This document shows positions 50,211 to 60,284 of a stretch of 64,000 bases of DNA, one piece after another. The position numbers were made by a program, and so were the translations under genes. Each line of letters begins with the position of its first letter. The stretch's first letter is position 1. Under the pieces are notes generated by a model that did not search any database, was not told the DNA's origin, and was given only the letters and a program-made list of their open reading frames with translations. The DNA is from Nitrospinaceae bacterium (GTDB taxonomy: Bacteria > Nitrospinota > Nitrospinia > Nitrospinales > Nitrospinaceae): the NCBI GenBank assembly GCA_028278405.1, contig JANQEK010000015.1:62001-126000 (forward strand). The letters are read 5' to 3'.

Positions 50211-52628
50211 ATGCCCGATTCCATAGAGCTGATCAATATCGAAGACGAAATGCGCAGCGCGTATCTCGATTACGCGATGAGCGTCATCATCGGCCGCGCC
50301 CTGCCCGATGTGCGCGACGGCCTCAAGCCGGTGCACCGCCGGATTTTGTACGCCATGCACGGGCAGAGCAACGTCTTCAACCGTCCACGCAAAAAATCAG
50401 CCGCCATCGTCGGCGAGGTGCTGGGTAAATTCCATCCCCACGGCGACACCGCGGTCTACGACACGCTGGTCCGCATGGCCCAGGATTTCTCGCTGCGCTA
50501 TCCACTGGTCGACGGCAAAGGCAACTTCGGTTCGGTCGATGGCGACACCGCCGCCGCGATGCGTTACACCGAAGTGCGCATGGCGCAGATCACCCAGAAC
50601 CTGCTCGAAGACCTGGGCAAGGATACGGTCGGTTTTGCTCCCAACTACGACGAATCCCTGGAAGAACCCACCGTCCTCCCCGCGGCGTTTCCGCAACTGC
50701 TGGTCAACGGTTCCTCCGGCATCGCCGTGGGTATGGCGACCAACATTCCCCCGCACAATCTGCAGGAGATTGTAGACGCAGCGGTTCATCTGATTGATCA
50801 CCCGGACTGCGTGATCGATGATCTCATCAAACTCGTGCCCGGTCCAGATTTTCCGACGCGCGGCCTGGTGTACGGGACTTCGGGACTGCGCGCCGCTTAC
50901 CACCGGGGGCGCGGACAGATCAAAGTGCGTGCCCGAGTCGAAATGGAAACCAACCCGAAAGGTGATCGGGAATTTATCATCGTGCGTGAACTTCCGTTCC
51001 AGGTCAACAAAGCCCGGCTGGTGAAACAGATTGCCCAGATGCACCGCGACAAGAAGTTGGACGGCATCAGTGATCTTCGCGACGAATCCGACCGCGACGG
51101 TATCCGCATCGTGATCGAGCTCAAAAAAGGCACCAACTCGCAGGTGATGCTGAACACGCTGTATAAAAACACCCAGATGCAGGAGACCTTCGGCATCATC
51201 ATGCTGGCCCTGGTGGACCGCCAGCCGAAGGTGCTCAACCTGAAAGAGGTTCTCCAGCAGTTCATTTTATTCCGCAGGGAAATCATCACGCGGCGCACCG
51301 AATTCGATCTCAAGAAAGCGCGCGAGAAAGAGCATATCCTGGAAGGGCTCGTTGTCGCCCTCGACAATCTCGACGAAGTCGTGAAACTGATCCGCAACGC
51401 CAAAGATCCAAACGAAGCGCGTGACGGGTTGATGGAACAGTTCGGATTGTCCGAGGTTCAGGCGAAAGCCATTCTGGAAATGCGTCTGCAGAGACTCACT
51501 GGACTGGAGCGGCAGAAGATCATCGACGACCTGGCGGCGATCCGGAAAGAAATCGCGGAGCTGGAAAACATCCTCGCCAACGAAGATGTCAAAATGAAAA
51601 TCATCCGCGATGAACTGTCTGAGATCAAGAAAAAGTACGGTGATGATCGCCGGACCGAGATTGTCGAGACAGACGAAGCGGAAATCGACATTGAGGATAT
51701 GATCGCCGATGAGGATATGGTCGTCACTTATTCACGCGGCGGGTATATCAAGCGCCAGAGCACCGGAAACTACCGCGCCCAACGTCGGGGCGGCAAGGGA
51801 ATTAAAGGTATGGGTGTGGTGGAAGAGGATGTTGTCCACCAGCTCTTCGTTGCCTCCAGTCTCGACACCCTGCTCATTTTCACCAGTATCGGTAAAGTGC
51901 ATTGGCTGAAGGTGTATAACATTCCGGAAGCCGGACGCACGGCCAAAGGCAAATCCATCGCCAACCTGCTGGCGCTGAAGCCCAACGAAAAGATCGCGAG
52001 CATCCTTCCCGTTAAAACTTTCGAAGAGGACAAGTATGTGTTGTGCGCCACCGAAAAAGGCGTTGTGAAGAAAACGTCGCTGATGGCGTACAGCAAGGCC
52101 CGCCAGGGAGGCATCATCGGGTTGACGCTGGATGACGACGACCAGGTGATTTCCGCAAATATCAGCGACGGCAAGCAGGATGTCCTGCTCGCCACGCAAA
52201 CCGGTATGTCGATCCGGTTCAAGGAGACGGATGTCCGTCCCATCGGCCGTACCGGGCGCGGTGTACAGGGTATCCGGTTCAAAGCTCAGGACCGGGTGGT
52301 GGGCGCCGAAATTGTGGAACCGGGCAATACCATCCTTACGGTGACCGAAAACGGTTATGGCAAACGCACCCCGCTCGATGAATACCCGGTGCAGGGTCGT
52401 GGCGGCACCGGGGTGATCACCATTCGGTGCAACGAAAAGATCGGACAGGTGGTTGGTATTGAACGGGTGACCGAAGAAGATGAATTGTTGATGGTGACTT
52501 CCAAAGGCAACATCATTCGTATGGCGGTCAATGAAATCTCCGTGATCGGACGGAACACCCAGGGGGTTCGCCTCGCGCGCATGGAAGAGGACACCCGTGT
52601 GGTCGGCGTCGAAAAGTTCGTCGAATAA
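50211..52628 (+). CDS. gyrA: DNA gyrase subunit A
   Basis: [61 protein letters not shown]. Confidence 0.98.
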   Translation: MPDSIELINIEDEMRSAYLDYAMSVIIGRALPDVRDGLKPVHRRILYAMHGQSNVFNRPRKKSAAIVGEVLGKFHPHGDTAVYDTLVRMAQDFSLRYPLVDGKGNFGSVDGDTAAAMRYTEVRMAQITQNLLEDLGKDTVGFAPNYDESLEEPTVLPAAFPQLLVNGSSGIAVGMATNIPPHNLQEIVDAAVHLIDHPDCVIDDLIKLVPGPDFPTRGLVYGTSGLRAAYHRGRGQIKVRARVEMETNPKGDREFIIVRELPFQVNKARLVKQIAQMHRDKKLDGISDLRDESDRDGIRIVIELKKGTNSQVMLNTLYKNTQMQETFGIIMLALVDRQPKVLNLKEVLQQFILFRREIITRRTEFDLKKAREKEHILEGLVVALDNLDEVVKLIRNAKDPNEARDGLMEQFGLSEVQAKAILEMRLQRLTGLERQKIIDDLAAIRKEIAELENILANEDVKMKIIRDELSEIKKKYGDDRRTEIVETDEAEIDIEDMIADEDMVVTYSRGGYIKRQSTGNYRAQRRGGKGIKGMGVVEEDVVHQLFVASSLDTLLIFTSIGKVHWLKVYNIPEAGRTAKGKSIANLLALKPNEKIASILPVKTFEEDKYVLCATEKGVVKKTSLMAYSKARQGGIIGLTLDDDDQVISANISDGKQDVLLATQTGMSIRFKETDVRPIGRTGRGVQGIRFKAQDRVVGAEIVEPGNTILTVTENGYGKRTPLDEYPVQGRGGTGVITIRCNEKIGQVVGIERVTEEDELLMVTSKGNIIRMAVNEISVIGRNTQGVRLARMEEDTRVVGVEKFVE

Positions 52629-52697
52629 CTCCTCCTCCCCGGAGGGGGAACTTGTTGACGGTTGACGGCAGGTGTTGATCATGGGGGCACAAATGAA
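52629..52697 (+). repeat. Dispersed intergenic repeat copy A
   Basis: CTCCTCCTCCCCGGAGGGGGAACTTGTTGACGGTTGACGGCAGGTGTTGATCATGGGGGCACAAATGAA. Confidence 0.85.
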
Positions 52698-52811
52698 TCT
52701 CACCTTTCCTTAACGCGCCGAAGGATCACCATGACAAACCTGCGCCTCTCTGTTATTCTGAGACGCTGAAGGTGTAATCAATTAAAAAACTGTGTTTTAG
52801 GCCCCTCCAGG

Positions 52812-53663
52812 ATGATGTGTTTCAATCTCCGAACCCGAATCACTTATATCGCCATTTTTTGTATTGTTCTGACTGCGTCTCTTGGTTGCGGGGATTCGCG
52901 GGTTGAGAATTTGCTGCTCCGGGCCAATGAAGAGTGGGTCCAGGGGCGCAACCACAGCGCAATCGAATTGTTCAATGCGGTTCTGGAAATATCCCCATCC
53001 GGTCCCCACGCCGAGGAATCTCTCTATCGATTGGGGGAGATCTATTATTTCGGGCTGGGAGAAACGGCCAAGGCGATCAGTTATTTTCAGGAAGTGGTCA
53101 ACATGCGTCCGCGTGGCGAGTTTGCCTATGGAGCGCAAAAATACATCGCGGAAATTGTGGAGCTCAGTTTCAGGGATCTCGATCAGGCGATCATTGAATA
53201 CCAGAAGCTGATCAATGAATACAAAAAACCCGAAGAGCATCCCGAACAGCAGTTTCGTATCGCCGCCATCTATTTTAAAAAACACAACTACGAACAGGCA
53301 CTGGTCGAATTCGATATCCTGGTGGAGAGTTACCCCAAAAACCAGTGGTCCGAGGAAGCCTACCTGAGAATCACCGAGATTCTTCACAATATGGAACGCT
53401 GCAGCGACGCCCGGGAAAAATATTCCCAGTTCCGGGTGCTTTATCCGAAGAGCACATTTTCCGGAGAAATGGAGTTTGTCATGGCCTCCTGCCTGGAAGA
53501 AGAAGGCAAGCTCAAACTGGCTTATAATCGGTTCAAGAAACTGGAGGGGGATTACAAATACCCTGCGCTGTTGAAAATGAAGCTGGAAGGCATCGAAGGA
53601 CGCATCAAAAAGGGCGGCAAGTCCAGACGTAAAATTCCCAGACGCTACCGAAGAAAAAGTTAA
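52812..53663 (+). CDS. lipoprotein with TPR repeats (BamD/YbgF-like)
   Basis: TASLGCG lipobox; TPR-like AEESLYRLGEIYYFGLGETAKAISYFQEVV. Confidence 0.8.
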   Translation: MMCFNLRTRITYIAIFCIVLTASLGCGDSRVENLLLRANEEWVQGRNHSAIELFNAVLEISPSGPHAEESLYRLGEIYYFGLGETAKAISYFQEVVNMRPRGEFAYGAQKYIAEIVELSFRDLDQAIIEYQKLINEYKKPEEHPEQQFRIAAIYFKKHNYEQALVEFDILVESYPKNQWSEEAYLRITEILHNMERCSDAREKYSQFRVLYPKSTFSGEMEFVMASCLEEEGKLKLAYNRFKKLEGDYKYPALLKMKLEGIEGRIKKGGKSRRKIPRRYRRKS

Positions 53664-54946
53664 TGCTGGATATCAAACTCATCAGAGAGCAGGGCGAAAA
53701 TATCCAAAGCCAGCTGAACCGGCGAGGTCCCGGTACCGCGCAAGACCTGGACCGGTTGGTCGAGATCGACGCACAGCGCCGGAACGCACAGAACCAATCC
53801 CAGACCCTTAAGAATAAAAAGAAAACCATTTCGGCGGAAGTCGGCAAACTCAAAAAGCAGGGACAGAATGCCGATACCCTCATGGCCGAGGTCAAAGCAA
53901 TCAATGCCGAGATTGATGAATGGGATCGCAAGGCCGACGATCTAGAAACACAAGTTCGTTCCACGCTCCTCAAAATCCCAAACCTGCCCAGCGAAAGTAC
54001 ACCGGAAGGCTCTGACGAATCCCAAAACCAGGAAGTGCGTAAGTGGGGCGACAAGCCGTCATTCGATTTTAAGCCCAAGAACCATCTGGAGCTGGGAGAG
54101 ACGCTGGGTTTGCTCGATATGAAACGTGCCGCCAAGATTTCCGGCGCGCGGTTTGCCGTGTTCCGGGGTCAGGGTGCTGCGCTGCTGCGCGCGCTCATCC
54201 AGTTCATGCTCAATACCCAGACACGCGAGAACGGTTACGAAGAGTTGTACCCGCCGGTGCTGGTCAACGAAGACAGCTTGATGGGAACCGGCCAGCTCCC
54301 CAAGTTTGAAGAAGATTTATTCAAACTGCGTGACGATGAGCTGTTTCTCATCCCCACAGCGGAAGTGCCCGTCACCAATTATCACCGCGATGAAATTCTT
54401 CCAGAGGAATCGCTGCCCGTAAAGTACGCTGCTTATACGCTGTGCTTCCGGCGTGAAGCCGGTTCTTATGGCAAAGACACACAGGGCATTATCCGCCAAC
54501 ACCAGTTCGACAAAGTAGAGCTGGTCCAGTTTGTTAAACCGGAAGACTCGTATAACGAACTGGAGAAACTGGTCACGCACGCCGAATCGATTCTGCAGAA
54601 GTTGAACCTGCATTACCGCGTGGTCAATCTGTGCACCGGCGATCTCGGGTTCTCCGCCGCCAAGACGTACGATCTCGAAGTCTGGCTGCCCAGCCAGAAC
54701 ACCTACCGGGAAATTTCCTCGTGCAGTAATTTTACCGATTACCAGGCGCGCCGCGCGATGATCCGCACCAAAGGCAAAAGCGGCAAACCCGAACTGGTGC
54801 ACACGCTCAACGGTTCTGGCCTCGCAGCAGGCCGTCTGTTCGTCGCTATCCTCGAAAACTATCAACAGGCTGACGGCACCATCCGTGTCCCTGAACCCCT
54901 TCAGCCTTACCTCGACGGCCAAACGGTTCTATCCGGAGCTAAATAA
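53663..54946 (+). CDS. serS: seryl-tRNA synthetase
   Basis: MLDIKLIREQGENIQSQLNRRG, CFRREAGSYGKDTQGIIRQHQFDKVELVQF. Confidence 0.97.
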   Translation: MLDIKLIREQGENIQSQLNRRGPGTAQDLDRLVEIDAQRRNAQNQSQTLKNKKKTISAEVGKLKKQGQNADTLMAEVKAINAEIDEWDRKADDLETQVRSTLLKIPNLPSESTPEGSDESQNQEVRKWGDKPSFDFKPKNHLELGETLGLLDMKRAAKISGARFAVFRGQGAALLRALIQFMLNTQTRENGYEELYPPVLVNEDSLMGTGQLPKFEEDLFKLRDDELFLIPTAEVPVTNYHRDEILPEESLPVKYAAYTLCFRREAGSYGKDTQGIIRQHQFDKVELVQFVKPEDSYNELEKLVTHAESILQKLNLHYRVVNLCTGDLGFSAAKTYDLEVWLPSQNTYREISSCSNFTDYQARRAMIRTKGKSGKPELVHTLNGSGLAAGRLFVAILENYQQADGTIRVPEPLQPYLDGQTVLSGAK

Positions 54947-54949
54947 AAA

Positions 54950-55008
54950 TTCAATTGTGCCCAATGACCGTTGTCCGCAGTCAACAAGTTGCCTCCCTCG
55001 CTGGAAAG
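54950..55008 (-). repeat. Dispersed intergenic repeat copy B
   Basis: Reverse complement CTTTCCAGCGAGGGAGGCAACTTGTTGACTGCGGACAACGGTCATTGGGCACAATTGAA. Confidence 0.85.
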
Positions 55009-55161
55009 TAAATCTGTCCTCAAAACAATTGATAAACCCCGCCCAACACCTCCAATCCGGCGACTTTCCATCTGTAACTCCTCAATAGTAAATACTTTTT
55101 AGGTTTTTCGAAGCTCCCTCCTTATACTGAGAACACGTGACAAAACATAAGGAGGGTTGCA

Positions 55162-55800
55162 ATGCAGAGCCAAAGAACTACGGGTACGCAAACCAAGGAG
55201 GAATTTGAAACGCAGATTGCGGAACAATTGGTGAGCGGAAAGAACAGGACGGATGTGGTGCGTGAGTTGGTGCAGTCGGGCATGAGCGAATCGGAAGCCC
55301 ACCAGGCGGTAGAGCGTCTTTATTTCGAAATGAAGAAAACCGCACAAGAGGAAGAATTTTCCGCGGAGGTGGTGCCATTCGCAATATTGGGAGGATTGAT
55401 CGCGGCAGTGATCGGCGGTGGCATCTGGGGAGCTATCGCTATCTGGACCGGTTATGAAATCGGGTACGTGGCTTGGGGCGTGGGACTGTTGTGCGGTCTC
55501 GGAGTTGTGATGTTGTCCCAGGGTAAGCGCGGTATGCCGTTGCAAATGATTGCCGTTGTGACCAGCGTGCTGGGAATCGTGATTGGCAAATACATTAATT
55601 TCTTCGATGTTTTCAAAGGCATGCTGGCGCAGGAAACCGGCACCGAAGCCATCTCCTGGATGTCCATGTTCTCCATGGGAATGATCCAGTTCTTCGTGGC
55701 TAATCTCTCGGCCATGGCCGGCGGTTTTGATCTGTTATGGATCGGTCTTGCAGTCTATACGGCCTGGAGCATCCCCAAAGCTTCGGGTATAAAAATCTGA
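55162..55800 (+). CDS. membrane protein, hypothetical
   Basis: Soluble N-terminal helix region then TM segments. Confidence 0.7.
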   Translation: MQSQRTTGTQTKEEFETQIAEQLVSGKNRTDVVRELVQSGMSESEAHQAVERLYFEMKKTAQEEEFSAEVVPFAILGGLIAAVIGGGIWGAIAIWTGYEIGYVAWGVGLLCGLGVVMLSQGKRGMPLQMIAVVTSVLGIVIGKYINFFDVFKGMLAQETGTEAISWMSMFSMGMIQFFVANLSAMAGGFDLLWIGLAVYTAWSIPKASGIKI

Positions 55801-55924
55801 AAATCGTGATATATTGACACCCACAAATCCATGTAATACCCACGGGTTATGGCCAACGGTTGCACAACCGCCTGGCTGATCCCGCGGGTCATGGGTTTCA
55901 TGCGTCCACAGGGGTCCCAAGCAA

Positions 55925-56010
55925 GGAGGGATGGCCGAGTGGTTTAAGGCGGCGGTCTTGAAAACCGTTGTACGAAAGTACCGTGGGTTCGAATCCTACT
56001 CCCTCCGCCA
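55925..56010 (+). tRNA. tRNA-Ser (anticodon UGA)
   Basis: GGAGGGA..CTTGAAA anticodon loop, long variable arm, encoded CCA. Confidence 0.95.
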
Positions 56011-56077
56011 CCCTCTGACGAGGGGAGGAAACTGGTTGACGGTTGATGGCATGTGTTGATCGTTGGGCACAATTGAA
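56011..56077 (+). repeat. Dispersed intergenic repeat copy C
   Basis: CCCTCTGACGAGGGGAGGAAACTGGTTGACGGTTGATGGCATGTGTTGATCGTTGGGCACAATTGAA. Confidence 0.85.
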
Positions 56078-56121
56078 ACCCTTGGGACGCAATTCAACAT
56101 TCATTCCACATAGATCAGAAC

Positions 56122-56213
<92 letters not shown>

Positions 56214-56228
56214 CTCCTTCCCGGAGGG

Positions 56229-56243
56229 CCAGCGTAACGCTGG
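56229..56243. repeat. Hairpin repeat CCAGCGTAACGCTGG, copy 1
   Basis: Same palindrome plus ACYTAAATTT at 59333. Confidence 0.7.
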
Positions 56244-56260
56244 ACCTAAATTTTAAAACC

Positions 56261-56328
56261 TTTCAATTGTGCTGAAGACGTTCCGGCAACAGTTAACGGT
56301 CAACCCGTTCCCCCTCCGGGAAGGAGGG
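56261..56328 (-). repeat. Dispersed intergenic repeat copy D
   Basis: Reverse complement CCCTCCTTCCCGGAGGGGGAACGGGTTGACCGTTAACTG..CAGCACAATTGAAA. Confidence 0.8.
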
Positions 56329-57336
56329 TTTTTGAATCGCTAATGAAAGATTCGGCAGGAAGTGGATGCCTGTCAGAAACTTTATGGCTTTGGTGCCAAA
56401 AAGGAAACACCGCATTATTAATGGATTCCCGATTGTACGGTATTTGGCGTGCCAGAGGTCCAGTCGATCTTTTAATCCAAATCGGCAAGGTTCCAGCAAA
56501 AGCGGTTTAGGAGAGCAGCTTTCCAAATGGCGGAAAATCTCTTTAACGCTTCCTCCCCGAATACCCATCCTGAGCATATCTTCCCAACTGGAGTGTTTGA
56601 AATTTCTTTTGGAGAAATGTCTGGCATACCAGTGTGCCAGTTTATCCGGAAGATAATTGATCAACGGCAACCCGCCCGTGGTATGAAGTTCAATGGGAAA
56701 TCCTCTATGCGGAGTCTGGTTTAAAAATAAAATCCCGCCGGGTTGGAGTATCTTCCAAATCTTGGGCAGCAGTCGTTCGCGTTCTTCCGGGAGCAGGTGT
56801 TCGTACACACCGCTTAAAACCACGAAGTGTACTTCCCCGGTTTCCGCCGGCAGATCGTCCGGACTCGGGGAGGTCATTAACTTCAAATGATTGTAACCAT
56901 AAAAGTCAGCCCGGGCCTGAGCCGCTTCCAGCAATCTTTTTTCCAATTCCACTCCAATGATTTTTGTTTCCGGGAACATTCTTGAAAGAATCATTGTAGA
57001 AGCCCCATGTCCGCAGCCGAAATCCAACAGGGTTTTGTTCTTAAACTGTTCTTCATCCAGGTAAGCGAGCAGGTCATAGTGAAGGAAGTTTTGAACGTAG
57101 TTGGGGGATTCGTCCCGCAGAATCTCATCGCATAAGAACCCGGGGCCGACAACATCTAATATTTTCTGGATCAGATCGATCGGGTAAGAGGTTGTGCAGG
57201 TGCGCTGATGGATGTAGAGGTCTTTATCGAGGGCTTCGACAGAAACTTTCCATTGGCCCTGATCCAGGGGAGAGAGATGTATACGGGCATCCCGGTGTCT
57301 CAATATTTGGGGTTCAGTCATGAGGGAATTGAGCAA
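56293..57336 (-). CDS. SAM-dependent methyltransferase
   Basis: LLDFGCGHGASTMILSRMFPETKIIGVELE. Confidence 0.88.
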   Translation of the reverse strand: MLNSLMTEPQILRHRDARIHLSPLDQGQWKVSVEALDKDLYIHQRTCTTSYPIDLIQKILDVVGPGFLCDEILRDESPNYVQNFLHYDLLAYLDEEQFKNKTLLDFGCGHGASTMILSRMFPETKIIGVELEKRLLEAAQARADFYGYNHLKLMTSPSPDDLPAETGEVHFVVLSGVYEHLLPEERERLLPKIWKILQPGGILFLNQTPHRGFPIELHTTGGLPLINYLPDKLAHWYARHFSKRNFKHSSWEDMLRMGIRGGSVKEIFRHLESCSPKPLLLEPCRFGLKDRLDLWHAKYRTIGNPLIMRCFLFGTKAIKFLTGIHFLPNLSLAIQKPSFPEGERVDR

Positions 57337-57400
57337 TCGAAGGGTCGGATATTTTTTGTTCCTCCTATTATTGAAACGGATAACCGATGCGAAATCAATA

Positions 57401-58096
57401 TCAGGTTCCCGCTTGTTTTTCCCTGTCCGGTAAAAATTCGAGCATCAGTTTCGTGAATTTTTTACGGAAGGGGGCGATCAGGGGAAGACTGGACAGCTCG
57501 ACCAGTGTTTGAATCAGCTTGACGGTCCGTTCGATCAGCCGATAGGTTTTTCTGGAATGTTCCGAAGTATCATGAATCCAATACAGAATGATTCCCATCT
57601 GGTACAGCCACAGATAATCAGCCAATATCAGGTCGACATCCGCCGGGAGTTTGGCGCTGGATCCCGATACCAACTGCCGGAACTGGGCCAGGCTCTTGTC
57701 CCGGGTGGGAGAGGATTGCGCGCTGAACGGGGACAACGGATTTTGGGGATCCGAGGCCACCCGGAACAGGACGCCGGAAAACTTTTTAAAGGGTTCCGCC
57801 AGGGCGATTTTCTTGTGGACCACTTCGCGCAAACGCTGCTCCAGCCGGGTTTCCCGGCGTAGAATGTCCACACAGGCCTGGGTGTGCTCTTCAAGGACCC
57901 CGTCATAGAAAGCCTGGACGATATGCTCCTTGGTTGGGAAATGGTGATAAATAGACGCCGGGGCCACATTCGCCTGCACGGCGATCTGCCGCATGGTGGC
58001 TTGATCATAGCCCTTTTCAACGAATAGCAGCAAAGCCGCATCCAGAATTTTCTTGCGAGTGCGGATGGATTTGGGTGTCATTCGGCTTTTAGACAT
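57401..58096 (-). CDS. TetR-family regulator
   Basis: RKKILDAALLLFVEKGYDQATMRQIAVQANVAPASIYHHFPTKEHIV. Confidence 0.93.
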   Translation of the reverse strand: MSKSRMTPKSIRTRKKILDAALLLFVEKGYDQATMRQIAVQANVAPASIYHHFPTKEHIVQAFYDGVLEEHTQACVDILRRETRLEQRLREVVHKKIALAEPFKKFSGVLFRVASDPQNPLSPFSAQSSPTRDKSLAQFRQLVSGSSAKLPADVDLILADYLWLYQMGIILYWIHDTSEHSRKTYRLIERTVKLIQTLVELSSLPLIAPFRKKFTKLMLEFLPDREKQAGT

Positions 58097-58271
58097 GATA
58101 TTTCCTCAAATATCGAACATGTTCGATAATATACTGGGTATAGAAGTCCAATGCAATATAAATATCAAACATGTTCGAAAATAGTATAAGCTTATATAAA
58201 TTAATAGTCTATATAGTGTTTGAGGGCCCTACCAACTCCACCTGATCTCTCCTGTTAAAGTGGAGGGAAAT

Positions 58272-58338
58272 GAGAATTGTGCGCTGGGATTGTCTCCAGT
58301 AAGCAGCAGTCAACCTGTTCACCCCCGGGGGAAGAGGG
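58272..58338 (-). repeat. Dispersed intergenic repeat copy E (diverged)
   Basis: Reverse complement CCCTCTTCCCCCGGGGGTGAACAGGTTGACTGCTGC..CAGCGCACAATTCTC. Confidence 0.65.
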
Positions 58339-58438
58339 ATAACTGTTTGGATTCACAACATCATTGCGAATCCTGCATTTTTTATGGTAATAAAAGTAAG
58401 GACATACCTTACCAACGATCAAACCCCATGGAAACCCT

Positions 58439-59059
58439 ATGAAACCAATATGGAAGAAAGTATGGACTCCTGTTTTAGTCCTGATCCTGTTTTTGGGATG
58501 TAGTCAGGAAGAGCCTGACCGGGAAATCAAGGACGCGGTGGGTCTGTCGGAAATCGCAAGTACCGATTCCAAACCGAGTGAAGGTTCCCGCACCCAGACC
58601 CCGCCTCCCCTGACCGATCAGCAACTGGCCGAGGGATCGGGGAGCGATATCGATGGACATCCCCCGATCACCGAAGACCAGAAAAACGTCCATCGAGAAA
58701 TAATCATTCCGAAAAGTGTTGAAGGAAAATGGAAAGCGGTTAAAATACTCGTCCGCGACAAATCGGATGAAGAACGCAACACGATGCAAACCGTGGAACT
58801 GGGGTCGACGTTTCAACTCGGCGACAGCGGGATCATGGTCAGTGCAGGTGAGTTTTTTCCAAATTTTGTTTTGGATAAAGCCCATTACACGTCGATAGAT
58901 AATGCACTTGGCAACCCGGCGATTCATCTGGTGATCACGGAAAACGGCAAGGAACTTTACAACGGCTGGACGTTTGCCAAATATCCCGGCTTGTACGCGT
59001 TTGAACACAAACGCTACAGTTTACAGTTGATGGATTTTATACCCACCCCCACCAGTTAA
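58439..59059 (+). CDS. DUF2155-like lipoprotein
   Basis: Lipobox LFLGC; VEGKWKAVKILVRDKS, NGKELYNGWTFAKYPGLYAFEHKRYSLQL. Confidence 0.75.
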   Translation: MKPIWKKVWTPVLVLILFLGCSQEEPDREIKDAVGLSEIASTDSKPSEGSRTQTPPPLTDQQLAEGSGSDIDGHPPITEDQKNVHREIIIPKSVEGKWKAVKILVRDKSDEERNTMQTVELGSTFQLGDSGIMVSAGEFFPNFVLDKAHYTSIDNALGNPAIHLVITENGKELYNGWTFAKYPGLYAFEHKRYSLQLMDFIPTPTS

Positions 59060-59126
59060 CTCCTCCCCGGAGGGGGAACTTGTTGCCGGTTAACGGCGGG
59101 GAGTAGTTATTGAGCACAATCGATAA
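59060..59126 (+). repeat. Dispersed intergenic repeat copy F
   Basis: CTCCTCCCCGGAGGGGGAACTTGTTGCCGGTTAACGGCGGGGAGTAGTTATTGAGCACAATCGATAA. Confidence 0.8.
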
Positions 59127-59163
59127 TTTATTTCTTCTCGTAAAGGGAAGCAAAAATAAAAAA

Positions 59164-59240
59164 GCGCCCATGGCTCAGTTGGATAGAGCGACGGTTTGCG
59201 GAACCGTAGGTCGGAGGTTCGAGTCCTCCTGGGCGCGCCA
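59164..59240 (+). tRNA. tRNA-Arg (anticodon GCG)
   Basis: GCGCCCA acceptor; anticodon arm ACGGT TTGCGGA ACCGT; CCA encoded. Confidence 0.92.
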
Positions 59241-59246
59241 TTTTTT

Positions 59247-59347
<101 letters not shown>

Positions 59348-59420
59348 ACTTAAATTTGCGAAACGTTGGCGGCATTCGTACTCATGAGGCGCATTTCAGC
59401 GCTGCTTTCAAATCGTATAT

Positions 59421-59511
<91 letters not shown>

Positions 59512-59579
59512 CTCCTCCTTCCCAGAGGGGGAGCGTGTTGACCGTTGACTGTTAGCGATGATCGTTGGGCACAATTGAA
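59512..59579 (+). repeat. Dispersed intergenic repeat copy G
   Basis: CTCCTCCTTCCCAGAGGGGGAGCGTGTTGACCGTTGACTGTTAGCGATGATCGTTGGGCACAATTGAA. Confidence 0.85.
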
Positions 59580-59636
59580 TGTTCTAAAATTATCACCGGT
59601 CCTTAATGATTTCACATATTTGTTAGAGGTAACATC

Positions 59637-60056
59637 ATGCCGGATCAACAACTTCCCAGCCCTAATTTGACGGTGGCGTGTGATATTCCGGTTCCGGGGA
59701 TTCCTTCGGCAGCGGAGTGCATGTTCAAAAAGCTGATGGCGCACATTGCCGATTTCGAGCGCAGTCTCATGCCGGATCAGGAAGTCGGCGCGACCATTGT
59801 ATCGTTCGGAGACAAACCGTTTTATATCGGCGGCATCGGTTACCACGGCAACGACATGATCATTTTTTACGGCACCTCGACCAAGGGTGACCCGATCAAG
59901 CTGATGCAGCACGTTACCCAGACCAATGTCATGCTTACCGTCATGGCCAAGCGCAAGGAACATAAAGAGGCGAAACGCATCGGGTTTCGCAGCGAGGATT
60001 TGATGAAACTGGGAGCGGAAAGTTCTTCTCTTGGGCCGGACGAAGAAACTCCATAA
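59637..60056 (+). CDS. conserved hypothetical protein (DUF6173-like)
   Basis: GIPSAAECMFKKLMAHIADFERSLMPDQEVGATIVSFG. Confidence 0.7.
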   Translation: MPDQQLPSPNLTVACDIPVPGIPSAAECMFKKLMAHIADFERSLMPDQEVGATIVSFGDKPFYIGGIGYHGNDMIIFYGTSTKGDPIKLMQHVTQTNVMLTVMAKRKEHKEAKRIGFRSEDLMKLGAESSSLGPDEETP

Positions 60057-60147
60057 ATTCGCAAGCTTAAATTAATCAGCGGCGATTCGCCGCTTGCCCC
60101 GGCCTAGCCGGTGATATACAATCGTCTTCAGAATACGAAATGGCAGT

Positions 60148-60247
60148 TTTGTTGGGCCTCACGCAACGAGGCCTTGTGAACCCCGTCAGGTCCGGAAGGA
60201 AGCAGCGGTAGCAAGAATCCCCGGGTGCTGTGAGATACCCAGCAATT
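60148..60247 (+). ncRNA. ffs: SRP RNA (4.5S-type)
   Basis: GTCAGGTCCGGAAGGAAGCAGCGGTA core; upstream of dnaX. Confidence 0.93.
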
Positions 60248-60284
60248 CTGCCTTTGATTTTGACCCCCCAACCCCTTTGTTTCT

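Noticed and set aside
50308-52703. Numerous antisense ORFs over gyrA and gyrB
   Set aside because: Shadow ORFs from biased codon usage in conserved genes
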